The notes under the pieces: model-generated
What the model was told of the DNA's origin: nothing
The model's input: the letters and a program-made list of their open reading frames with translations, nothing else
Database searches by the model: none
Source: Accumulibacter phosphatis
GTDB lineage: Bacteria > Pseudomonadota > Gammaproteobacteria > Burkholderiales > Rhodocyclaceae
DNA: 64,000 bases
Direction: 5' to 3'
NCBI RefSeq assembly: GCF_000024165.1
Contig: NC_013194.1
Location: 4,650,001-4,714,000 of the forward strand
In this document: one piece after another, positions 49,628-59,301 of the stretch
Layout: each line of letters begins with the position of its first letter
Numbering within the stretch: position 1 is the stretch's first letter
Position numbers and translations under genes: made by a program

Positions 49628-50701
49628 TCAGCGCTTTTCGACCCACCAGATCATTGCCGTTGCCGCCAGCAGGAACAATATCGACGGCGTAGCCGCACTG
49701 AGCAATGGCGACCAGTGGTTGATCGCACCGAGATTCGAGAACAGGCCGTTGAGCATGTGGAACAGGGTGCCGATCATGACTCCGACAAAGATCTTGAGGC
49801 CGACCCCCTCGACCCGCGAGTGCGCACCGCCAAAGGGAAGCGCCAGCGCAACCATGACCAGGCCTGCCAGGGGGTAGATCACCTTCTTCCAGAAAGCGAT
49901 GTCGTAACGGTTGGTGGTCTGATGATTGTCCGCGAGATGCTTGGTGTAGGCCGAAAGATGCCGCAGGGACATGCGATCGGGTGACACCAGAAGAACGGCA
50001 AGAATGTCGGGGTTGAGAGCCGAGCGCCACTGCATGTCCGGAACGCTCCGCACCTCGGCGCGCCCGCCTTCAAGGACAGTCTGCACCACGTTGGTCAAGC
50101 GCCAACTGTCCGGCACGACATACTCGCCTTCCGCCGCTTCGGTCATCGAGCGCAACTTCGCATCCTCGTCGAATTCGAAGATACGGATTCCTCGCAGGCG
50201 CGTATCCGGCAAGACGATGCGAACGTTGATGAAGCTTCGCTCATCCTTGACCCACAAGCCGGAGCGCAAGTCCTGTCCGACCATGCCGGTTCTTTCCTTT
50301 GAGCGCAACTGAAACGCCGCCCGCTCGGAGGGCGGCGCAACGTACTCACCGATCAGGAAAGTCAGCACGGCAAGAACACCAGCCACCTGGAACAGCACTG
50401 TGAGCAAACCGCCGGATGACAAGCCGGAAACCCGCAATACCGTGATCTCGGAATGGCGAGCCAGAGTCGACAGCGCATACAGCGTACCGATCAACACAGC
50501 GATCGGCATCAACTCATAGACCCGCCCGGGAATCCGCAGCAGGACGAAGGCAAAGGCATGATGCAGCTGATAGCCTCCCTGACCGACGTTCCTGATCTCG
50601 CCAAGCATGTCGAAGAAGGCGAAGAGCGCCAGAAACCCCAGCAGGACAAGCAGCACGGCGCCCATTACCTCGCGCCCCACATAGCGACGATAGAGCTTCA
50701 T
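49628..50701 (-). CDS. lptG: LPS export permease LptG
   Basis: A 357-residue permease of the LptB2FG transporter, which extracts LPS from the inner membrane. Six helices flank a periplasmic beta-jellyroll (about residues 110-260). Opening YRRYVGREVMGAVLLVLLGFLALFAFFDML and C-terminal VALALPFGGAHSRVEGVGLKIFVG are family segments. The start overlaps the lptF stop (ATGA), so the two are coupled. Convergent with the RDD gene. Confidence 0.94.
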   Translation of the reverse strand: MKLYRRYVGREVMGAVLLVLLGFLALFAFFDMLGEIRNVGQGGYQLHHAFAFVLLRIPGRVYELMPIAVLIGTLYALSTLARHSEITVLRVSGLSSGGLLTVLFQVAGVLAVLTFLIGEYVAPPSERAAFQLRSKERTGMVGQDLRSGLWVKDERSFINVRIVLPDTRLRGIRIFEFDEDAKLRSMTEAAEGEYVVPDSWRLTNVVQTVLEGGRAEVRSVPDMQWRSALNPDILAVLLVSPDRMSLRHLSAYTKHLADNHQTTNRYDIAFWKKVIYPLAGLVMVALALPFGGAHSRVEGVGLKIFVGVMIGTLFHMLNGLFSNLGAINHWSPLLSAATPSILFLLAATAMIWWVEKR

Positions 50702-51777
50702 CGCGGCAGGCGCACGAAGGAGTGCACGGCAATTCGATGATAGAACAGGAGTGGCAGGAGGCTCAGCATGAGAAGATGGACCGTCATCAGCCCGACAGGA
50801 AACGACACTTTCCCGCTGGCGACCCAGCCTTGACTGATCGTCAGCAGATTGTTGTAGATGAGGTAGACCAGTATGGCCAGCAGCATGTTCGCCGAACGAC
50901 CGGCGCGCGGATTGACGAACGAAAGCGGAATTGCCAACAAGGCCATGACTACTGCCGAGCATGGAATGCTCAGACGCCAGAGCAGTTCGGCCCGATAGGC
51001 GGGCAGGTCGACCGGCAGCAGTTCACGTAGCGGCATGCTCTTGGGAGTAGGCGTGATGCCTCGAGCCTCCTTGGTTTCCAAGCGAACCGCATAACGCACA
51101 TACTCGAGAATACGAACCTCCGGGGAAGCGGGCGCAAGCTCGTAGCGGCGCCCATCCTGCAGGACGATAAAACGATCACCGTTCGCCGCTATCTCCTGGT
51201 GACCCGTCACGGCCATGGTGACCCCGACACGACCTTCCTTCGTTTCACTGACAAAGACGTTACGGACTTGGCTGGTGTCCTCGGCGATTCCTTCGACGAA
51301 AACCACGCGGTCACCGGCCGACGATTCGTGGAAGGTCCCCGGAGAAACTTCGCCGGCATCCTTGCGAATACTCAGCTTGCCACGGTACTCGGCGCTCTGG
51401 GACACCGCCCACGGCGACAGAAAAAAGGAAAGCGCGGCGATCGTCGCCACCAACGGTATGGCGAAGACCAGGACCGGCCGGATCCAGGCGGTCAGCGGCA
51501 AGCCGGAGGAGAACCACACCACCATCTCGGAATCGCGGTAGCAGCGCGAAAGCGTCAGCAGGATGGCGACAAACATGGATAGCGACAACAGTGGCGGGAG
51601 ATAGTTGAGCGAGGCAAAACCGAGGAGCGCGGCCACGGCATCCGGCGCAACGCCACCTTGCGCGGCTTCGTTGAGCAGGCGAATCAGCTGCGTCGTCACC
51701 ATGATGGCGAAAAGCGCCGTGAAAATGCCGGAGGCCGCATGCGCGAACTCGCGCCGGACAGCGCGCTGAAAGATCAT
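50698..51777 (-). CDS. lptF: LPS export permease LptF
   Basis: A 359-residue partner permease of LptG. It opens MIFQRAVRREFAHAASGIFTALF; the jellyroll domain spans about residues 125-255, and the last three helices include AVVMALLAIPLSFVNPRAGRSANMLLAILVYLIYNNLL. Divergent from pepA with a 73-base gap, the conserved arrangement in proteobacteria. Confidence 0.94.
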   Translation of the reverse strand: MIFQRAVRREFAHAASGIFTALFAIMVTTQLIRLLNEAAQGGVAPDAVAALLGFASLNYLPPLLSLSMFVAILLTLSRCYRDSEMVVWFSSGLPLTAWIRPVLVFAIPLVATIAALSFFLSPWAVSQSAEYRGKLSIRKDAGEVSPGTFHESSAGDRVVFVEGIAEDTSQVRNVFVSETKEGRVGVTMAVTGHQEIAANGDRFIVLQDGRRYELAPASPEVRILEYVRYAVRLETKEARGITPTPKSMPLRELLPVDLPAYRAELLWRLSIPCSAVVMALLAIPLSFVNPRAGRSANMLLAILVYLIYNNLLTISQGWVASGKVSFPVGLMTVHLLMLSLLPLLFYHRIAVHSFVRLPR

Positions 51778-51780
51778 TTT

Positions 51781-51810
51781 TTGACTTTGATGAAAAACTG
51801 CAGTGATAAT
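51781..51810 (+). promoter_or_regulatory. Promoter of pepA
   Basis: TTGACT (51781-51786), an 18-base spacer and GATAAT (51805-51810), each one base off or close to consensus. It precedes the AGGAGGGGGA ribosome-binding site and GTG start of pepA by a suitable distance. Confidence 0.6.
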
Positions 51811-51850
51811 CAGACTTTTGCAGCAAATACGCGTCACACGAGGAGGGGGA

Positions 51851-53347
51851 GTGGAATTTAGCATAAAAAGCGGTAGCCCGGAAAAGCAACGCAGCGCCTG
51901 TGTCGTGGTCGGCGTTTTCGAACCACGCAAACTGACGCTGGCCGCCGAGCTGCTTGACAACGCGGCGCACAACCACCTGTCGGATATCATTCGCCGCGGC
52001 GACATGGAGGGCAAGTCGGGCTCCACACTACTTCTGCACAATGTACCCGGAACCCTGTGCGACCGCGTCCTTCTGGTCGGACTGGGAAAGGAGAAGGAGT
52101 TCGGCGACAAGGAGTACGGCAGCGCCATTCGCAGTGCCGTGCGCACCCTCAATGAAACCGGTGCGTTTGACGGCACCATCTTCCTCACAGAAACGAACGT
52201 CAAGAAGCGCTCCGCGGCGTGGCGCGTGCGGCAGGCAAGCATTGCCGCCCACGAAGCCGTCTATCGTTTCGATCAGTTCAAGAGCAAGAAGGACAAGGTT
52301 CGCCGACCGCTGCGCAAGCTTACCTTCGTCGTTGATCGCCGCAACGAGTTGGCCGCCGCCGAAGCGGCCCTGAACCAGGGACAGGCCATTGCCGCTGGCA
52401 TCTCTCTCAGCAAGAATCTCGCCAATCTGCCCGCCAACGTATGTACCCCGACCTACCTCGCGGAAGCGGCGCAACGCATGGCTGCCGAACACAAGATCGA
52501 GTGCCAGGTCCTGGAACGTGACGACATGGCGGCTCTCGGGATGCATTCGCTGCTCTCCGTCGCCCAGGGCTCGCGGCAACCGCCGAAGCTGATCGTCCTC
52601 CAGTACAAGGGCGACAAGGCCGACGCCAGCCCCGTGGTGCTCGTCGGCAAGGGCATCACCTTCGACACCGGCGGGATATCGCTGAAGCCGGCCCCGGACA
52701 TGGACGAGATGAAGTACGACATGTGCGGCGCCGCAAGCGTGCTCGGAACGCTCAAGGCGGTGGCCCAGATGAAACTGCCGATCAACCTGACGGTAATCGT
52801 GCCGACCGCCGAGAACATGCCCGGAGGTGGCGCCAGCCGGCCGGGCGACATCGTCACCTCGATGTCTGGCCAGACCATAGAGATCCTCAATACCGACGCC
52901 GAAGGCCGACTGATTCTCTGCGACGCTCTGAGCTACGCGGCACGCTTCGACCCAGACACGGTAATCGATGTCGCGACGCTGACTGGCGCCTGCGTGATCG
53001 CTCTTGGCCACGTCGCCAGCGGCCTCTTCGCGAACAACGACACTCTCGCCCGGGAACTCCTCCATGCTGGCGATGAAGCACACGACCGGGCATGGCAGAT
53101 GCCCCTCTGGAACGACTACCAGGAGTTGCTCAAGAGTCCGTTTGCGGATATGGCCAACGTGGGCGGTCGTTGGGGCGGCAGCATCACCGCCGCCTGCTTT
53201 CTTTCCCGCTTCACCCGGAAGTATGCCTGGGCGCACCTGGACATCGCCGGCACCGCCTGGAAGTCCGGTACCGACAAGGGTGCTACGGGACGGCCGGTAC
53301 CGCTGCTCATGCACTACTTGCTGAAGCGGGCCGGGAAACTGACTTGA
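51851..53347 (+). CDS. pepA: Leucyl (cytosol) aminopeptidase
   Basis: A 498-residue M17 metallo-aminopeptidase releasing N-terminal residues. The metal and catalytic motifs are VGKGITFDTGGISLKPA, MKYDMCGAASVLGT and NTDAEGRLILCDALSYA (the classic NTDAEGRL motif). The GTG at 51851 has a very strong AGGAGGGGGA site and starts at VEFSIKSG, the usual opening. Its stop overlaps the holC start. Confidence 0.96.
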   Translation: MEFSIKSGSPEKQRSACVVVGVFEPRKLTLAAELLDNAAHNHLSDIIRRGDMEGKSGSTLLLHNVPGTLCDRVLLVGLGKEKEFGDKEYGSAIRSAVRTLNETGAFDGTIFLTETNVKKRSAAWRVRQASIAAHEAVYRFDQFKSKKDKVRRPLRKLTFVVDRRNELAAAEAALNQGQAIAAGISLSKNLANLPANVCTPTYLAEAAQRMAAEHKIECQVLERDDMAALGMHSLLSVAQGSRQPPKLIVLQYKGDKADASPVVLVGKGITFDTGGISLKPAPDMDEMKYDMCGAASVLGTLKAVAQMKLPINLTVIVPTAENMPGGGASRPGDIVTSMSGQTIEILNTDAEGRLILCDALSYAARFDPDTVIDVATLTGACVIALGHVASGLFANNDTLARELLHAGDEAHDRAWQMPLWNDYQELLKSPFADMANVGGRWGGSITAACFLSRFTRKYAWAHLDIAGTAWKSGTDKGATGRPVPLLMHYLLKRAGKLT

Positions 53348-53769
53348 CCCAGGTTTTCTTCTACCATGGCGCCAGCGACCGCATCGTGGCGACGGCCACC
53401 TTGCTCGGCAAGGCGTTCGCCCAGAAGAAAGCCGCGCTGGTCTACGCACCGGATGCCGAGGTGGCGGCCGCGCTGGACCGCCACCTTTGGATGCACCCGC
53501 CAACAGGTTTCCTCCCGCACGTACGCAGCGATTCGCCGCTGGCCGGCGAGACGCCGGTGCTGATCGCCAGCCAGCTGGACGTCGTGCCCCAGGACGAGCG
53601 CCTCTTCAATCTCGCAGCCGAGGTGCCGCCGGGGTTCTCCCGCTTTGCCAGCCTGATTGAAGTCGTCGGCCATCAGGACGAGGAGCGCGCCGCCGGCCGC
53701 CAGCGCGCCAGGTTCTACAAGGATCGTGGCTACGACATCACCTATGTCGATCTGTCAGGGAAAGGCTGA
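53344..53769 (+). CDS. holC: DNA polymerase III chi subunit
   Basis: A 141-residue clamp-loader accessory subunit that links to SSB. TQVFFYHGASDRIVATATLLGKAFAQKKAALVYAPD and LWMHPPTGFLPHVRS are the chi signatures. It starts at a TTG overlapping the pepA stop (TTGA), and its last base is the first base of the next gene. pepA-holC-valS order is common in betaproteobacteria. Confidence 0.92.
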   Translation: MTQVFFYHGASDRIVATATLLGKAFAQKKAALVYAPDAEVAAALDRHLWMHPPTGFLPHVRSDSPLAGETPVLIASQLDVVPQDERLFNLAAEVPPGFSRFASLIEVVGHQDEERAAGRQRARFYKDRGYDITYVDLSGKG

Positions 53770-54269
53770 TGGCAGACGCGACGGATCTCTTGCGTCGTGC
53801 GGACTCGCTGATCAAGGCGGACGCTGAGTTGTCGGATGGTGAGCGCCACGAGCAACCGCAACGAATGCCCCGGCGGCGCAGTTTCGTCGCGTCGGCGACG
53901 GCCACCGACAGACCGGACGCCACCGCGCGCCGCCCGACGGCGAGCGACGACGACCTGCCAGTGCTCACCGACGTGGTCCTGCCCGCGCCGCGCGACCCCG
54001 AAGAAGACGCGCACGGCATCGCCGCCGGGCTGCGCTCGACGCTTGCCGGGGACCTGGCCGACGTCATTGATCGGCAACTGGCCGACCAGGTGCCGGCGCT
54101 GCTCGAAGCCACGCTCGTCAAGGCCACCGGGGAACTGCGCTTGGGCCTCGAGGCGACGATCAGGAGTGCATTGAGTGACTTCCTTGGCCAGCGAGGACAA
54201 CTGCGCCTGCCCCTGGGCGAGCCCGGAGGCGACGAACCCGCGACGCACGACAGCCAGCCGGCGGTGTGA
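53769..54269 (+). CDS. Unknown protein between holC and valS
   Basis: A 166-residue soluble protein. It opens ADATDLLRRADSLIK, is basic and low-complexity from 25 to 60 (RMPRRRSFVASATATDRPDATARRPTA), and has a helical C-terminal part (GLRSTLAGDLADVIDRQLADQVPALLEATLVKATGELR). I do not recognise a function. It begins one base into the holC stop and is part of that operon; similar genes occupy this slot in related bacteria, as far as I recall. Confidence 0.7.
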   Translation: MADATDLLRRADSLIKADAELSDGERHEQPQRMPRRRSFVASATATDRPDATARRPTASDDDLPVLTDVVLPAPRDPEEDAHGIAAGLRSTLAGDLADVIDRQLADQVPALLEATLVKATGELRLGLEATIRSALSDFLGQRGQLRLPLGEPGGDEPATHDSQPAV

Positions 54270-54292
54270 CCCGGAGCCGGAGCACGTTCCGG

Positions 54293-54298
54293 TATAAT
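54293..54298 (+). promoter_or_regulatory. -10 box upstream of valS
   Basis: TATAAT is found 27 to 36 bases before the valS start, preceded by GG. No clear -35 hexamer at normal spacing. It may give valS a promoter of its own inside the pepA-holC unit. Confidence 0.45.
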
Positions 54299-54328
54299 GC
54301 GCGATCCTGATATCCACCAATGCTCGCT

Positions 54329-57148
54329 ATGGAACTCGCCAAAAGCTTTGAACCGGCGGAAATCGAACGTCGCTGGTACCCTGAATGGGAAGCGAGAGGC
54401 TATTTCAACGCCGGCCTCGATACTGAGAAGTCCGCAGCCTTCTGCATCCTGCTGCCGCCGCCAAATGTAACCGGCACACTGCACATGGGCCATGGCTTCA
54501 ACCAGGCGATCATGGACGCACTTACCCGCTACCATCGGATGCGCGGTGACAACACGCTTTGGCAACCCGGAACGGATCACGCCGGTATCGCCACGCAAAT
54601 CGTCGTCGAGCGCCAGCTGGATGCGCAGGGAGTCTCGCGCCACGACCTGGGCCGTGAGAAGTTCCTCGAGAAGGTCTGGGAATGGAAAGAGTTCTCGGGC
54701 AGCACCATCACCCGGCAGATGCGCCGCCTCGGCACCTCGCCCGACTGGCGCCGCGAGCGCTTCACGATGGACGCCGGTCTGTCGAAAACCGTCACGCAGA
54801 CCTTCGTCCGCCTTTACCGGGAAGGCTTGATCTACCGGGGCAAGCGCCTGGTGAACTGGGACCCGGTATTGCAGACCGCGGTCTCCGATCTCGAAGTCGT
54901 GCAGGAGGAAGAACAAGGCCACCTGTGGCACATCCGCTATCCGCTGGCTGACGGCAGCGCGATGCTGACCGTCGCCACCACGCGACCGGAAACGATGCTC
55001 GGCGACACGGCGGTGATGGTCCACCCAGAAGACGAGCGTTACCGGCACCTGCTGGGAAAAATGGTGAGACTGCCGCTTTGCGGGCGGGAAATCCCGATCA
55101 TCGCCGATGCCTACGTCGATCTCGAGTTCGGCACTGGCTGTGTCAAGGTAACGCCGGCGCACGACTTCAACGACTACGCCGTCGGCCAGCGGCACAAGCT
55201 GCCGCTGATCCCCATCCTGACTCTCGACGCCCGGATCAACGACAACGCACCGGCTCGCTACCAGGGAATGGATCGCTTCGACGCGCGCCGGCAGGTGGTC
55301 GCCGACCTCGAGAGCGAAGGCCTGCTTGACAAGGTCGAGGCACACACGCTGAAGGTGCCGCGCGGTGACCGCACCGGCGTCGTCATCGAACCCATGCTCA
55401 CCGACCAATGGTTTGTCGCCATGAGCAAGCCCGGCGCTGACGGCACGAGCATCGCCGGCAAGGCGCTGGCCTGCGTGGCGACGGGCGATATCCGGTTCTT
55501 CCCCGAGAACTGGGTGAATACCTACAACCAGTGGCTGAACAACATTCAGGACTGGTGTATCTCGCGACAACTCTGGTGGGGCCACCAGATCCCGGCCTGG
55601 TACGGCCAGGACGGGCGGATCTTCGTTGCCCATGATGAGGCGGAAGCCCGCGCCGAGGCCACCGAACAGGGCTACGACGGCCCACTGACGCGCGATGCGG
55701 ACGTCCTCGACACCTGGTACTCGTCGGCGCTGTGGCCCTTCTCGACGCTCGACTGGACACCCCGGTGGCCGGCCGAAACGAATCCGGCCCTCGACCTCTA
55801 CCTGCCGTCCACGGTCCTGGTCACCGGATTCGACATCATCTTCTTCTGGGTGGCGCGGATGGTGATGATGACTACGCACCTCACCGGCAAGATCCCCTTC
55901 CGCCACGTCTACGTTCACGGCCTGATCCGCGACGCAGAGGGCCAGAAGATGAGCAAGTCGAAAGGCAATGTCCTCGACCCGATCGACCTCATCGACGGCA
56001 TCGGCCTCGCGGCGCTGATTGATAAGCGAACCAGCGGCCTGATGAATCCCCGACAGGCCGAACAGATCGAGAAGCGCACCCGCAAGGAGTTCCCCGCGGG
56101 TATCCCGGCGTTCGGCACCGACGCCCTGCGCTTTACCTTCCTGTCGCTGGCCAGCCCGGGGCGCGACATCAAGTTCGACCTCAGCCGCTGCGAAGGCTAC
56201 CGCAACTTCTGCAACAAGTTGTGGAACGCCGCTCGCTTCGTCCTGATGCACACCGCCGGCCAGGACCTCGGTCTGGCTGCCTGTACGGGCGACGGCTGCT
56301 CGACCGCATTGAGCTTCTCGTTCGCCGACCGCTGGATCGTCAGCAAGCTGCAGCGAACCGAAGCCGAGGTCGCCCAGCACTACGCCGACTACCGTTTCGA
56401 TCTGCTGGCACGCGCAACTTATGAGTTCATCTGGGATGAGTTCTGTGACTGGTACGTCGAGTTGGCCAAAGTGCAGCTGCAGAATGGCGACGAGCCACAG
56501 ATCCGCGCGACACGCCGAACGCTGGCGCGGGTGCTGGAGACCGTTCTTCGCCTGGCGCATCCACTGTTGCCGTTCATCACCGAAGAACTCTGGCAGGCGG
56601 TGGCACCGATTGCCGGCCGCAAGACCCACGACTCGGTGATGCTCGCCGCCTTTCCTGTGGCCCAAGTGGAAAAGATCGACGCGCACAGCGAAGCCAGTGT
56701 TCAGCAACTGAAGGCCCTCGCCTACGCCGGTCGCAACCTGCGCGGCGAAATGAACCTCTCACCGGCGCTGCGCGTGCCGCTGCTCGCCAGCGGCAACAGC
56801 CAGTCGCTCAAGGAATTCGCTCCCTACCTGAAGGCCCTGTGCAAGCTGGCCGAGGTGCAGATCGTCGACGAACTACCCGCGGAGGCAAGTGCACCAATCG
56901 CCATCGTCGGCGAGACCAGGCTGATGCTGCAGATCCAGATCGATCCAGCCGTTGAAATGGATCGACTCGACAAGGAAATCGCTCGCCTCGTCGGTGAGAT
57001 CGGCAAGGCGCGAGCCAAACTCGCCAACGAGAGTTTTGTCGCGCGCGCTCCGGCGCAGGTGGTCGAGCAGGAAAGGAAGCGACTGAACGATTTCATCGCC
57101 ACCCTCGACAAGCTCGAACCGCAACGCGAACGTCTCAGCCGTCGTTAG
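54329..57148 (+). CDS. valS: Valyl-tRNA synthetase
   Basis: A 939-residue class I synthetase. HIGH-type motif PPPNVTGTLHMGHGF, KMSKSKGN, and the editing domain (GDTAVMVHPEDERYRH) are all present, with the C-terminal coiled-coil arm (DRLDKEIARLVGEIGKARAKLANESF). An in-frame ATG three codons earlier (54320) is possible; MELAKSFEPAEIE is the usual start. Ends facing the PabB/PabC gene. Confidence 0.97.
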   Translation: MELAKSFEPAEIERRWYPEWEARGYFNAGLDTEKSAAFCILLPPPNVTGTLHMGHGFNQAIMDALTRYHRMRGDNTLWQPGTDHAGIATQIVVERQLDAQGVSRHDLGREKFLEKVWEWKEFSGSTITRQMRRLGTSPDWRRERFTMDAGLSKTVTQTFVRLYREGLIYRGKRLVNWDPVLQTAVSDLEVVQEEEQGHLWHIRYPLADGSAMLTVATTRPETMLGDTAVMVHPEDERYRHLLGKMVRLPLCGREIPIIADAYVDLEFGTGCVKVTPAHDFNDYAVGQRHKLPLIPILTLDARINDNAPARYQGMDRFDARRQVVADLESEGLLDKVEAHTLKVPRGDRTGVVIEPMLTDQWFVAMSKPGADGTSIAGKALACVATGDIRFFPENWVNTYNQWLNNIQDWCISRQLWWGHQIPAWYGQDGRIFVAHDEAEARAEATEQGYDGPLTRDADVLDTWYSSALWPFSTLDWTPRWPAETNPALDLYLPSTVLVTGFDIIFFWVARMVMMTTHLTGKIPFRHVYVHGLIRDAEGQKMSKSKGNVLDPIDLIDGIGLAALIDKRTSGLMNPRQAEQIEKRTRKEFPAGIPAFGTDALRFTFLSLASPGRDIKFDLSRCEGYRNFCNKLWNAARFVLMHTAGQDLGLAACTGDGCSTALSFSFADRWIVSKLQRTEAEVAQHYADYRFDLLARATYEFIWDEFCDWYVELAKVQLQNGDEPQIRATRRTLARVLETVLRLAHPLLPFITEELWQAVAPIAGRKTHDSVMLAAFPVAQVEKIDAHSEASVQQLKALAYAGRNLRGEMNLSPALRVPLLASGNSQSLKEFAPYLKALCKLAEVQIVDELPAEASAPIAIVGETRLMLQIQIDPAVEMDRLDKEIARLVGEIGKARAKLANESFVARAPAQVVEQERKRLNDFIATLDKLEPQRERLSRR

Positions 57149-57181
57149 GCTTTGCCGGCCACTGCCGGTCGCCGTCAGCAT

Positions 57182-58972
57182 TCAACATTCCAGGAAGACG
57201 GGCAACAGACCACGCAAGGCGTTGCCGACATAGAGCGCAGGCCCTTGTACCAGATCCTCCAGGCGCAAGACCGTTTCGACGGCCCGACCCGAGTCCAGCA
57301 AGGTTCGGCGCAAGACCCCGGGGAGCAAGCCGCAGGCGACTGGCGGCGTCAGCAAGATGCCGTCGCGCTCGACAAAGACGTTGCTGCGGGCGCCTTCGCA
57401 CACCTCGCCCCGAGCATTCAGGAAAATGGCGTCGAACACCGTTGCCCGCCCGGCCAGCGCTGCCAGAACGCGATCATAGCGAGCACGGGCCGTCGTCTTG
57501 TGGCGCAGCAGGTAGTCGTCTGCCTCCAGCACTTCGTCCGCCAGGACGACGCGCCATGACATCCCCTCGTCGTTCGGCATTGGCGAGGACACGGCCTGGC
57601 AACGCCCGTCATGCGCCAACGTCAGACGAACGCGATAGACACCACGTTGCCGACACGCCGCCTCGTTGGCCAGTTTCGCCGACACCGCTGGCAGCGGACA
57701 GGCAAAACCAAGTGTCTTGGCCGAGGCCTGCAGGCGCTCGATATGCTGCGCCAGCAGAGGGTAAGCGCCGGCTTGCAGGCGTAGAGTTTCGACCAGTTCA
57801 AAGCCCGGATCGAAGCCGCTCAGAAAGCTCGCCTTCAGCAGGCATTCCGCGTATTCGCGGCGCGGATCGGCGTCGGCCACGATGCCGCTTCCGACACCGA
57901 GCCGGGCCTGGCGCTCCGACCCCAGTTCGATGGTACGGATGGCAACGTTGAAGCGGCAGTCGCCCCCCGGCGCCAGCCAGCCCAGCGCACCCGTGTACAG
58001 CCCGCGTGGCGACGCTTCCAGTTCGGCAATTCGCTGCATAGCGCGTATCTTGGGCGCGCCGATAATCGACCCGCACGGAAAGAGTGCGCGGAACAATTCG
58101 GCCAGACAGGTTCCGGGCACATCCGCCGTCACCGTGGACACCATCTGCCACAGCGTCGGATAAGCCTCCGCTTCGCAGAGGGTAGTAACACTCACTCCGC
58201 CCGGCTTCGCCAGACGCCCCAGATCGTTGCGCAGCAGATCGACGATCATGATGTTCTCGGCGCGCTCCTTGGTCGACGACAGCAGGGCTGTACGTCTCGC
58301 CTCATCTTCCAGAGGGGAATCGCCACGTGCTGCCGTACCTTTCATCGGGCGCGTTACCACCCGAGCGCCGCAGCGCTCGAAGAACAGCTCGGGCGAGAAC
58401 GAGAGTATCGTCGCCTCGGCCGTATCGACGTAGCCACCATAGCGAACCGGCTGTCGCTCGCGCAGGCCCGCGTAGAGCGCCAGCGGATGACCGTAGAGCT
58501 GGAAAGTCAAGGGGAAAGTGAGGTTGAGCTGGTAACAATCGCCATCCGCGATCCAGCGAAGAATCTGCCTCACCTGCGAGGTGTGCGTCGCGGCATCGAC
58601 GGCGGGCGTCAGTTCGGCAATCCCGGCCGTTCGGAGATGCTCGGGAATCGTCGCCAGCCTCTCCGCAAGAAAGGCATTCACCGCCCCCGCGGCGAGCCGC
58701 TGGCCTTCGGCGAAAAGCCAGGCCCGCAACACCGGACGGCCTCGGGGAGCTGGCGGCACGGCCGCCTCGAAGCTGGCGCCGAGCCCATAGTCGGCGGCCA
58801 GCGCCACCCACTGTCCGGCAGCGAGCGCGGCTTCGATCGCGGTGAACACCGGCACCGGATCGTCGGACGCCTCTACCTGCCAGTAGCGGAGCCAGCCGGT
58901 GAGCAGAAGGGCACCGCCAGCGTCGCCGTCAAACAGCGCGAAATGGCTGCGCTGGCCACTCGCGGCCATCAT
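57182..58972 (-). CDS. pabB: Fused aminodeoxychorismate synthase component I and 4-amino-4-deoxychorismate lyase
   Basis: A 596-residue fusion making p-aminobenzoate for folate. Residues to about 370 are the chorismate-binding domain: PMKGTAARGDSPLEDEARR, IMIVDLLRNDLGRLAKPGGVSV and CGSIIGAPKIRAM. From about 385 comes a class IV aminotransferase domain, with NARGEVCEGARSNVFVERDG and a Lys-containing N-terminal segment, giving PabC activity. No glutamine amidotransferase part is attached. The two start ATGs are adjacent; the first is used. Confidence 0.9.
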   Translation of the reverse strand: MMAASGQRSHFALFDGDAGGALLLTGWLRYWQVEASDDPVPVFTAIEAALAAGQWVALAADYGLGASFEAAVPPAPRGRPVLRAWLFAEGQRLAAGAVNAFLAERLATIPEHLRTAGIAELTPAVDAATHTSQVRQILRWIADGDCYQLNLTFPLTFQLYGHPLALYAGLRERQPVRYGGYVDTAEATILSFSPELFFERCGARVVTRPMKGTAARGDSPLEDEARRTALLSSTKERAENIMIVDLLRNDLGRLAKPGGVSVTTLCEAEAYPTLWQMVSTVTADVPGTCLAELFRALFPCGSIIGAPKIRAMQRIAELEASPRGLYTGALGWLAPGGDCRFNVAIRTIELGSERQARLGVGSGIVADADPRREYAECLLKASFLSGFDPGFELVETLRLQAGAYPLLAQHIERLQASAKTLGFACPLPAVSAKLANEAACRQRGVYRVRLTLAHDGRCQAVSSPMPNDEGMSWRVVLADEVLEADDYLLRHKTTARARYDRVLAALAGRATVFDAIFLNARGEVCEGARSNVFVERDGILLTPPVACGLLPGVLRRTLLDSGRAVETVLRLEDLVQGPALYVGNALRGLLPVFLEC

Positions 58973-59041
58973 TCGGGTGCCTCCACCGGGAACGGCCGAC
59001 GTAGCCTTGGCAACGGAGCCTCCACCCGGCGAAGTCGGCCC

Positions 59042-59269
59042 TTACTTGCGCTTGAGGAAGTACTCGAACACCCGGTCGACCTCGGCGCTGGACAACAGCT
59101 CGTTGCCGGTCTGCCTGGCGAAGGCCTGAAAATCCTTCAGCGAACCGGGATCCGTCGCCAGAACGTGGAGGACTTGACCCGGTGACATGTCGGACAATGC
59201 TTTCTTGGTGCGCAGAATCGGTAGCGGGCAGTTCAGCCCCTTGACATCGAGTTCTCGGTCGAAGTGCAT
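59042..59269 (-). CDS. TusA-like sulfur carrier protein
   Basis: A 75-residue TusA/YeeD-type protein. The active Cys is Cys14 in LDVKGLNCPLPILRTKKAL (CPxP motif), which carries persulfide sulfur for tRNA thiolation or other pathways. VLATDPGSLKDFQAFARQTG is the conserved C-terminal segment. It lies between the M48 protease and the PabB/PabC gene, on the same strand, with gaps of 32 and 69 bases. Confidence 0.88.
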   Translation of the reverse strand: MHFDRELDVKGLNCPLPILRTKKALSDMSPGQVLHVLATDPGSLKDFQAFARQTGNELLSSAEVDRVFEYFLKRK

Positions 59270-59301
59270 GGTCGGTTCCAGAACGAAAGCGGGGGCATAT
59301 T

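Noticed and set aside
53738..56707. 989-codon minus-strand frame opposite valS
   Set aside because: Antisense shadow of valS; no independent motif.
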